From: Pseudorhodoplanes sp.
GTDB taxonomy: Bacteria > Pseudomonadota > Alphaproteobacteria > Rhizobiales > Xanthobacteraceae
NCBI GenBank assembly: GCA_019187085.1
Contig: JABARS010000006.1
Coordinates: 196,894 to 260,893 of the forward strand
Length of the DNA stretch: 64,000 nucleotides
Direction: 5' to 3'
The notes under the pieces are model-generated. The model made no database searches, had not been told where the DNA came from, and saw nothing but the letters and a program-made list of their open reading frames with translations. This document shows positions 57,926-64,000 of this stretch, piece by piece; position 1 is the stretch's first letter; each line of letters starts with the position of its first letter. Position numbers and translations under genes: made by a program.

Positions 57926-58404
57926 TTTTCCCGTGCTCCGTGCGGTTGACCCGCTGCGCCCTGCGCGCCGAGCCGCTTCCTGAGCCTGCGCACTGCTCCG
58001 GTGGCCTCGGAGAGTTGCGCGCCCAGACGGTCCGGCGCCCAGATCTGAAACTTGTGTCCCAGCCCGATAAAGGCGACGGCATCCATGATGCCGGCATGGT
58101 CCTTCATCGGATCGGAGAGCGTGACACGGCCCTCGCCGTCCATCTTGAGCGTCTCGCTCGTGCCGTAGAGCGCGGTCGCGATCGTCTCGCGCTCCTCGGA
58201 GAAAGGCGGATAGCTCGCGATCAGTTGCTCGATCTCCGTGAGCAGCGCCGAACCGCCCGCCTCGATCGCCGGCCGGCCGACCGCCGGGCAGCAGAAAATG
58301 CCTTCGCTCTTGTCCTGCACCAGGACCGCGCGAAAGGGTGCGGGGACCGACACGCGGCCCTTGGCATCGAGGCGCAGGATGAATTGCGAGACGAACCGGT
58401 CCAT
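57922..58404 (-). CDS. mraZ: MraZ, transcriptional regulator of the division cluster
   Basis: A 160-residue DNA-binding protein with two SpoVT/AbrB-like repeats, marked by [16 protein letters not shown] and [18 protein letters not shown]. MraZ proteins form ring-shaped oligomers that bind spaced TGGG boxes before their own operon and repress it. Such boxes lie directly upstream here (58436-58480), so autoregulation of the whole dcw cluster is likely. Confidence 0.94.
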   Translation of the reverse strand: MDRFVSQFILRLDAKGRVSVPAPFRAVLVQDKSEGIFCCPAVGRPAIEAGGSALLTEIEQLIASYPPFSEERETIATALYGTSETLKMDGEGRVTLSDPMKDHAGIMDAVAFIGLGHKFQIWAPDRLGAQLSEATGAVRRLRKRLGAQGAAGQPHGAREK

Positions 58405-58435
58405 GTGTCCTCGGTGACAGCCCGCCGAGCCGGTT

Positions 58436-58480
58436 TGGGATAAAATGGGCTATCATGGGATACTATGGGCGTCAATGGAA
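58436..58480. promoter_or_regulatory. MraZ-box array upstream of mraZ
   Basis: TGGGA, TGGGC, TGGGA and TGGGC begin at 58436, 58446, 58456 and 58466, exactly 10 bases apart, with a degenerate fifth copy TGGAA at 58476. TGGGN units with five-base spacers are the known recognition pattern of MraZ. The boxes read on the plus strand, opposite to mraZ, and begin 32 bases before its start. From 58481 to 58774 I see no further gene, only an AT-rich patch near 58538-58555. Confidence 0.8.
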
Positions 58481-58774
58481 CCATGGACACCGCCCGGATT
58501 CCCCGTTGCGGCGCCCGCCGGCGCCATTCAGCGCGCTTAATTTTAAGAAAACGTTGACCAATCCCGCCGGGACGCACGGGAATACACCCCGTACCTGCGG
58601 GAACCCATCGTCGATCAACAACCAACGATACGATGCGGTTCCACGTCCTTGCCTTCTCCCTTGCCTTCTCCCGTCGGGAACGATCGCTTCGGCCGGCCGT
58701 TGACCGGGCAGCGTGTCGCGACGCGGCCGACGCGCCTGACTTTCATGACTTCATGACAATGCAAGGAGGCACAC

Positions 58775-59311
58775 ATGCTCAAACACATCATGCTCTCGGC
58801 GGCCCTGACCGCACTCGTGGCCAGCGGCGCCGTAGCGCAGAGCGATAGCCCGGCCATGCCGAAGCCTGGCTCGCAGGCGCAGTCGACGACCGGTGCGAAC
58901 GTCAGCGACTCCGCCCAGTTCATTTCGTCGCAGTCCGCCGACCAGTGGCTGAGCTCGAACTTTGAGGGCACCGACGTGATCGGTCCCAACGACGAGAAGA
59001 TCGGCGACGTGAACGACGTGCTGTTCAGCAAGGATGGCCAGATTGTCGCCTATGTGGTCGGCGTCGGCGGCTTCCTCGGCATCGGCGCGAAGAACGTCGC
59101 ACTCGCCCCGTCCTCGTTCCAGGTGATCCAGGGCGCGAACGTCGACGACCGCAAGCTGCGGCTCAACATGACGAAGGACCAGCTGCAGCAGGCGCAGGCG
59201 TTCGAAACGCAGAAGGAGAAGGAGGCCAATGCGCGCCGGGCAACGACCGGCTCCGGCAACAGCGGCATGGCGCCGCGGCCGACCACGCCGCCGGCCTCGA
59301 CCAACCGCTGA
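58775..59311 (+). CDS. secreted PRC-barrel domain protein
   Basis: A 178-residue protein with a signal peptide (1-21, ending SGAVAQ) and a PRC-barrel domain (about 60-125: SNFEGTDVIGPNDEKIGDVNDVLFSKDGQIVAYVVGVGGFLGIGAKNV is the region, with the GDVNDV core). A Gln/Lys-rich helix and a Thr/Pro-rich tail follow. PRC-barrel proteins bind partners or RNA, and periplasmic versions are common in Hyphomicrobiales without known function. GGAGG lies before the ATG. Confidence 0.85.
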   Translation: MLKHIMLSAALTALVASGAVAQSDSPAMPKPGSQAQSTTGANVSDSAQFISSQSADQWLSSNFEGTDVIGPNDEKIGDVNDVLFSKDGQIVAYVVGVGGFLGIGAKNVALAPSSFQVIQGANVDDRKLRLNMTKDQLQQAQAFETQKEKEANARRATTGSGNSGMAPRPTTPPASTNR

Positions 59312-59396
59312 CGGTAGTCACGACAGCGCAATAGCGCGGCCCGGGCCCCCGCGGTCCGGGCCGCTTCGCGTCTTAACTTGCGCGGCAAATTCGGGC

Positions 59397-60239
59397 ATGA
59401 AGCAGATCATGCCGACCGACGACGCAACATTCGCTCCCGATTCCTCGCTGGTTTGCGCGCTACGCCCCTCGCCCAATCACGGCGAGCGGGCCGGCGAACG
59501 CAAGCCCGACATGATCCTTCTTCATTATACCGGCATGCCGGATGCCGAGCGCGCGCTGGAGCGGCTTTGCTCGTCCGGCAGCGAGGTGTCGGCGCATTAT
59601 TTCGTCCACGAGGACGGACGCATCGTGCAGATGGTGCCGGAAAGCCGCCGCGCCTGGCATGCCGGCAAGAGCTATTGGGCGGAAGAGACCGACATCAATT
59701 CCTGCTCGATCGGAATCGAGATCGCCAATCCCGGCCACGACGACAGGTATCCCGACTTTCCGCAACGCCAGATCGCCGCGGTAACCGCGCTCTGTCGCGG
59801 TATCATCGCGCGCTGGCAAATCGCACCCGAGCGCGTGCTCGGCCATTCCGACGTCGCCCCCTCGCGCAAGAAGGACCCGGGCGAGAAGTTTCCCTGGCGG
59901 ACGCTCTACTGGTCCGGCGTCGGGCACTGGATCGAGCCGGTGCCGATCGTGCCGGGCCCGACATTCGCGCTCGGCGACCGCGGCGACGTCATCGCCAGCC
60001 TGCAGCAGGTGCTGGCGGCCTATGGCTATCACGTCTCGACCGGCGGCGAATTCGACGAGGTCACGCGCGACGCGGTCATGGCCTTCCAGCGTCATTTCCG
60101 GCCGGCACAGATCGACGGCGTCGTCGATTCCTCCACGTTGATGACCTTGCAGGCACTTACCGATTCCCTACCCCTCCATGCCCGCAGGCCCTCGCTCATC
60201 GCGTCCACGGAGGAGGATTCCGACGCGATTTGGTCTTGA
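59397..60239 (+). CDS. AmiD-like N-acetylmuramoyl-L-alanine amidase with peptidoglycan-binding domain
   Basis: A 280-residue protein. The Amidase_2 domain (about 35-180) has the zinc ligands His in MILLHYTGM and in GHSDVAPSRKKDPGEKFPW, with AHYFVHEDGRIVQMV between. A PG_binding_1 domain (about 195-255, GDRGDVIASLQQVLAAYGY) follows. It cleaves the bond between MurNAc and the peptide. No signal peptide is visible, so it may act on recycled anhydro-muropeptides in the cytosol, as AmpD does. The start may be 59397 or the ATG at 59409. Confidence 0.9.
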   Translation: MKQIMPTDDATFAPDSSLVCALRPSPNHGERAGERKPDMILLHYTGMPDAERALERLCSSGSEVSAHYFVHEDGRIVQMVPESRRAWHAGKSYWAEETDINSCSIGIEIANPGHDDRYPDFPQRQIAAVTALCRGIIARWQIAPERVLGHSDVAPSRKKDPGEKFPWRTLYWSGVGHWIEPVPIVPGPTFALGDRGDVIASLQQVLAAYGYHVSTGGEFDEVTRDAVMAFQRHFRPAQIDGVVDSSTLMTLQALTDSLPLHARRPSLIASTEEDSDAIWS

Positions 60240-60267
60240 CGCGGCGCGCCTGCATTCCCATTGCTAT

Positions 60268-60690
<423 letters not shown>

Positions 60691-60726
60691 CGACGATGCG
60701 CGTCGAGCGACGCGCAACGCAATCAT

Positions 60727-60770
60727 GAAGGCCCGGTGGCTGAACGCCGCCGGGCCTTCGCCCATTTTTA
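60727..60770 (+). terminator. intrinsic terminator after rnpB
   Basis: GAAGGCCCGG pairs with CCGGGCCTTC across a 13-base loop, followed within five bases by TTTTT (60765-60769). It lies about 40 bases after the end of the RNase P RNA. Confidence 0.82.
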
Positions 60771-60910
60771 GGGTTGCGCGAAGGCCGGGCGCCGCCGCAC
60801 GCGCAAAGGAAACGGGCGATAACGCGCCCCGTGCGCCGCACGCCCTGCTGCGCAAAATCGAGTACACTGACCGCGATCCGATTCTCGGTTTGCTGCCGTA
60901 GGGCACCGGC

Positions 60911-61849
60911 ATGGACGCTTCCCTGCCAGACGAATTCCGGAAATCCATATTCCGCATGCATTCTTCCCGTACGAATTTCGGCTTCATTCTCGGATTTCTC
61001 GGCGTTTGCATTTTTGCCGGCTCGCTGCCGGCGACGCGGCTTGCGGTCGAGTTCATCGATCCGTGGTTCGTCACCGCCGCTCGCGCGGGCATTGCCGGGG
61101 TCTGCGCGCTCGCGCTGCTCCTCATGTTGCGCCGCCCGCTGCCGCCAAAGCGCGTCTGGCCGGGGTTCGTCATCATCGCGCTTGGCGTGGTGTTCGGCTT
61201 TCCGTTCTTTTCCGCGCTCGCGATGCAGAACGTGCCGGCCTCGCACGGCGCGGTGGTGCTCGGCGTGCTGCCGCTTGCGACGGCGGCGGCCGCTGTCGTC
61301 ATGGCCCACGAGCGGCCGGGCTGGGGATTCTGGATCGCGGGCATCATCGGCGCTGCGCTCGTCATGCTGTTTGCGATCCACCAGAATGGAGGCTTGCAGA
61401 ATTTCGCGGGCCTGAGCGAAGGCGACGCCCAGCTTGTGCTTGCGATCATGTCGGCCGCCATCGCCTACACCGCCTCCGGCGCGCTGACGCGCACGATGCC
61501 CGGCTGGGAGGTGATCAGTTGGACGCTCGTGCTGTCGCTGCCCTTCTCGCTGCTCGCCTGCTGGCTGCTGCTGCCATCCGACCTATCCGCGATCCCGGCA
61601 AGCGCCTGGTCGGGCCTGCTCTATTCGGCGCTCATGGCGCAATGGATGGGCTTCTTCTTCTGGAATGCCGGACTTGCGCTCGGTGGCATCAGCCGCGTCT
61701 CGCAGGTACAGCTCGTGCAACCTTTCGTGACAGTCGCCCTCGCCGCCCTCGTCAACCGCGAGAGCGTCGGCCTCGACACGATCCTGTTCGCGCTCGCCGT
61801 GGTGACGACGGTTGCGGTCGCCACGCGCATGCGGGTGACGCGCGCCTGA
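60911..61849 (+). CDS. DMT-superfamily (EamA) transporter
   Basis: A 312-residue membrane protein with ten predicted helices in two EamA repeats. The first repeat has FLGVCIFAGSLPATRLAVEF and ALAMQNVPASHGAVVLGVLPL; the second has GLLYSALMAQWMGFFFWNAGLALGG and SQVQLVQPFVTVALAALVN. These proteins export metabolites or amino acids; the substrate is unknown. The start may be 60911 or the ATG at 60956 nearer the first helix. Confidence 0.88.
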   Translation: MDASLPDEFRKSIFRMHSSRTNFGFILGFLGVCIFAGSLPATRLAVEFIDPWFVTAARAGIAGVCALALLLMLRRPLPPKRVWPGFVIIALGVVFGFPFFSALAMQNVPASHGAVVLGVLPLATAAAAVVMAHERPGWGFWIAGIIGAALVMLFAIHQNGGLQNFAGLSEGDAQLVLAIMSAAIAYTASGALTRTMPGWEVISWTLVLSLPFSLLACWLLLPSDLSAIPASAWSGLLYSALMAQWMGFFFWNAGLALGGISRVSQVQLVQPFVTVALAALVNRESVGLDTILFALAVVTTVAVATRMRVTRA

Positions 61850-61876
61850 AGCATTGTCGTCTGCGGATACGCGCGT

Positions 61877-63184
61877 TCAGCGCACGTCCAGCATGGTCGA
61901 AGGCAGCCAGAGCGCGATCTGCGGGAATGTCGTGATCAGCGCGACCGCCACGCACATCAGCGCGAACAGCGGCCAGGCATAGCCGGCGACGACAAACAGG
62001 TTGCGCCCGGTCATGCCCTGCAGGACGTAAAGGTTGAATCCGACGGGCGGCGTGATCTGCGCCATCTCGACCACCAGCACGAGGTAGATGCCGAACCAGA
62101 TCAGGTCGTAGCCTGCGCGCTCGACCAGCGGGATGATGATCGCCGTCGTCAGCACCACCATCGAGATGCCGTCCAGGAAGCAGCCCAGAATGATGAAGAA
62201 GACGGTCAGCGCGGTGAGGAGCTGCCAGTTGGACAGATTGAGCGTCGAAATCCATTCCGCCAGCGCGCGCGGGATGCCGGTAAAGCCCATCGCCGCGGTA
62301 AGATAGGCGGCGCCCGCGAGGATGAACGCGATCATGCAACTCGTCTTGGTCGCGCCGAGAAGGGCCTCGGTGAAATTCTGCTGCGTGAGCGTACCCGAGT
62401 GCCACGACAGCGCGAGCGAGAGGAAGACGCCGACCACCGCCGCCTCGGTCGCCGAAGCGAGCCCGCCATAGATCGAGCCGATGACACCGGCGATCAGGAG
62501 CACGATCGGAATGAGACGGCGGGTGGCGACGATACGGTTGGCGAAGCTCGTCGCCGGTTCCGGCGGCGGCATGTGGTCGCGGTTGAGCAGCGCCCATACG
62601 ACGATGAAGCCCATAAACAGAAATGCCAGCATGGCGCCCGGCAGCACGCCGGCAATGAACAGCCGCGCGATCGACTGATCGGTCGCTGTCGCGTACACGA
62701 TCATGATGATTGAGGGCGGGATCAGGAGACCGAGCGTGCCCGAACCAGCCAAGGTGCCGATCGCCATCTTTTCGTCGTAGCCGCGCTTGAGCAGCTCCGG
62801 CAGCGAGATGCGCCCGATGGTGGCGCAGGTGGCAGCCGAGGAGCCGGAGACCGCCGCAAAGATTGCGCAGCCGACCACGTTCACATGCAGCAGGCGGCCG
62901 GGCAGCCGCTGCAGCCAGGGGGCGAGCCCCTCGAACATGTCCTCGGACAATTTGGTGCGATAGAGAATCTCGCCCATCCAGATGAACATCGGCAGGGCGG
63001 TCAGGTCCCAGGAATTCGACGCCTGCCAGATCGCGGTCGCCAGCACCTGTCCGGGCGGCGTGGAGATTTTGGTCATCACCGCGACGAGGCCGGTCGCCGC
63101 CAGCGCGAATGCGATCCATACGCCGGAGCCAAGAACGACGAACAGCAGCAGGATGAGAAGGAGAGCGAGCTCGACGACGCCCAT
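61877..63184 (-). CDS. dctM: TRAP transporter large permease (DctM)
   Basis: A 435-residue, about twelve-helix permease of the tripartite ATP-independent periplasmic transporters, which use the sodium or proton gradient. It has LPMFIWMGEILYRTKLSEDMF, AAVSGSSAATCATIGRISLPEL, GLLIPPSIIMIVYATATDQSI and EMAQITPPVGFNLYVLQGM. It starts one base inside the dctQ stop (TGATG). The C4-dicarboxylate name is by family; the ligand is unknown. Confidence 0.93.
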   Translation of the reverse strand: MGVVELALLLILLLFVVLGSGVWIAFALAATGLVAVMTKISTPPGQVLATAIWQASNSWDLTALPMFIWMGEILYRTKLSEDMFEGLAPWLQRLPGRLLHVNVVGCAIFAAVSGSSAATCATIGRISLPELLKRGYDEKMAIGTLAGSGTLGLLIPPSIIMIVYATATDQSIARLFIAGVLPGAMLAFLFMGFIVVWALLNRDHMPPPEPATSFANRIVATRRLIPIVLLIAGVIGSIYGGLASATEAAVVGVFLSLALSWHSGTLTQQNFTEALLGATKTSCMIAFILAGAAYLTAAMGFTGIPRALAEWISTLNLSNWQLLTALTVFFIILGCFLDGISMVVLTTAIIIPLVERAGYDLIWFGIYLVLVVEMAQITPPVGFNLYVLQGMTGRNLFVVAGYAWPLFALMCVAVALITTFPQIALWLPSTMLDVR

Positions 63185-63744
63185 CAGCCTTCCTTCCCGA
63201 GCGTGATCGCGTCCTCGGCGGCGCGGAATGTCGGACGCCCGCGACGGAACACGATCATGCATTCGTCGATCAGCGAGACCGTCAGAATGAATGCGCCGAC
63301 GGCCATGGCGGCCTGCGGATAGACGAGCGGGACTGGTATAAGACCGGGCGAGACCTCGTTGAATTGCCAGGACACGAAGGCAAAGCTCGCCAGATTCCAG
63401 GTCATGTAGGCACAGAACACCACCGAGACGCCGAATGCCCAGATTTCAAGGACGTGGCGGCGCGCCTCTCCGACCGCCGACAGCAGCATGGTCACGCGGA
63501 TGTGGGCGCCGGCCTTCAGCGTCGCGGCGAGCGCGAAGAAACTCGCAGCCGCCAGCAGATAGCCGGCGATTTCCGACAGCGAGAGAATGACAAAACCGTA
63601 GGGCGGCAGGCCTGCAAGCTTGAGCAGACCGTCGAGGATGCGGCCGGTAAGCTGTAAGCCGACAAGCATCGCGATGGCGACGAGGCAAAGCGCCGACAGC
63701 CACAAGGCGAGACGGTACAGCCCGTCGAGAAATCGGCGCATCAT
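63184..63744 (-). CDS. dctQ: TRAP transporter small permease (DctQ)
   Basis: A 186-residue four-helix subunit that couples the binding protein to DctM. Helices lie at about 8-30, 50-68, 92-112 and 135-160. It has the family pattern GYLLAAASFFALAATLKAGAHIRV. GAGGGG lies seven bases before the first ATG, just after the intergenic hairpin. It overlaps dctM by one base. Confidence 0.9.
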   Translation of the reverse strand: MMRRFLDGLYRLALWLSALCLVAIAMLVGLQLTGRILDGLLKLAGLPPYGFVILSLSEIAGYLLAAASFFALAATLKAGAHIRVTMLLSAVGEARRHVLEIWAFGVSVVFCAYMTWNLASFAFVSWQFNEVSPGLIPVPLVYPQAAMAVGAFILTVSLIDECMIVFRRGRPTFRAAEDAITLGKEG

Positions 63745-63755
63745 CGTTCCCCTCG

Positions 63756-63782
63756 GCCTATCCCCCTGCCCGGGGGATAGGC
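63756..63782 (-). promoter_or_regulatory. strong hairpin between dctP and dctQ
   Basis: GCCTATCCCCC, five-base loop, GGGGGATAGGC: a perfect 11-bp stem in the 74-base gap. On the minus strand it ends immediately before the dctQ ribosome binding site, and no U-tract follows. It is more likely an RNA-processing or stability element than a terminator, allowing more binding protein than permease to be made. Confidence 0.6.
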
Positions 63783-63818
63783 TCCCATTGCGATGAAGCT
63801 CAGCTCATTTGCGATCGG

Positions 63819-64000
63819 TCACTTGCGATAGGCCGAGAGCAACGCCTTGCCGTCCGCGCCCGCCGAAGCTTCCCATTCGGCGGCGATCTTGGCACCGATC
63901 TCGGCAAAGCCCTTCTTGAGCGCTTCGCTCGGCGTCACGACCGTGATCTTGTTGTCCCTGAGGAGTTGCGTCTTCGACTTGGTCTCCTCGGCAGAGGCCG
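63819..64000 (-). CDS. dctP: TRAP transporter substrate-binding protein (DctP), C-terminal part
   Basis: Only the last 60 residues lie in the window; the gene continues beyond base 64000. The visible part (NKITVVTPSEALKKGFAEIG, then AAEWEASAGADGKALLSAYRK) matches the C-terminal helices of DctP-type periplasmic binding proteins. It is the first of dctP-dctQ-dctM on the minus strand. Confidence 0.88.
   Translation of the reverse strand, partial: ASAEETKSKTQLLRDNKITVVTPSEALKKGFAEIGAKIAAEWEASAGADGKALLSAYRK

Overview
This window is high-GC chromosomal DNA from an alphaproteobacterium, most likely order Hyphomicrobiales (Rhizobiales), perhaps near Bradyrhizobium/Xanthobacteraceae. The evidence is a permuted two-piece tmRNA gene next to an alpha-type SspB, a thyA-folA-hflK-hflC-DUF2065-degP block, a full division/cell-wall (dcw) cluster, and interspersed palindromic repeats of a kind common in that order. 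Almost everything is core genome. I see no prophage, insertion sequence, CRISPR array, toxin-antitoxin pair or tRNA gene.

Layout. 0-0.6 kb: 5' end of the acetolactate synthase large subunit gene (minus strand) behind a classical attenuator: promoter, 18-residue leader peptide rich in Ile/Leu/Val, and terminator. 0.6-10 kb: an MsrQ-like haem membrane protein, miaA and serB (back to back with no bases between their start codons), then a minus-strand series thyA-folA-hflK-hflC-DUF2065-degP for thymidylate/folate metabolism and envelope proteolysis, then a split chromate-transporter pair. 10-13 kb (plus strand): ssrA (tmRNA), sspB, fumC, DUF4169, RHH protein. The tmRNA tag and the ClpXP adaptor that recognises it are neighbours. 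13-31.9 kb: a large AsmA protein, an FAD-linked D-lactate-type dehydrogenase, a hotdog thioesterase behind a perfect palindrome, a UvrD/PcrA helicase carrying two in-frame palindromic-repeat insertions, a YidB-family protein, an L,D-transpeptidase, a GGDEF-EAL protein, prmA, pepP and a Bcr/CflA exporter.

31.9-58.4 kb: minus-strand cell-division and envelope region, transcribed from right to left: mraZ-rsmH-ftsL-ftsI-murE-murF-mraY-murD-(repeat)-ftsW-murG-murC-(88-aa protein)-(class I glutamine amidotransferase)-murB-ddl-ftsQ-ftsA-ftsZ-terminator-lpxC-bamD-recN-ligA. Many junctions are 4-base ATGA overlaps, which suggests translational coupling. Together these genes build lipid II, the septal synthase and the Z-ring, and then lipid A and outer-membrane assembly. 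Upstream of mraZ, four TGGG boxes at exactly 10-bp spacing match the known MraZ binding pattern.

58.7-64 kb: a PRC-barrel protein, an AmiD-like amidase, the RNase P RNA gene with a terminator, a DMT-family transporter, and a TRAP transporter operon (dctP partial, dctQ, dctM) with a strong hairpin between dctP and dctQ.

I did not find a clearly new multi-gene system. The points most worth following up are the repeat insertions inside the helicase, the triple 17-bp repeat before lpxC, the two uncharacterised genes between murC and murB, the thyA 5' hairpin, and the operator-like palindrome before the thioesterase gene.
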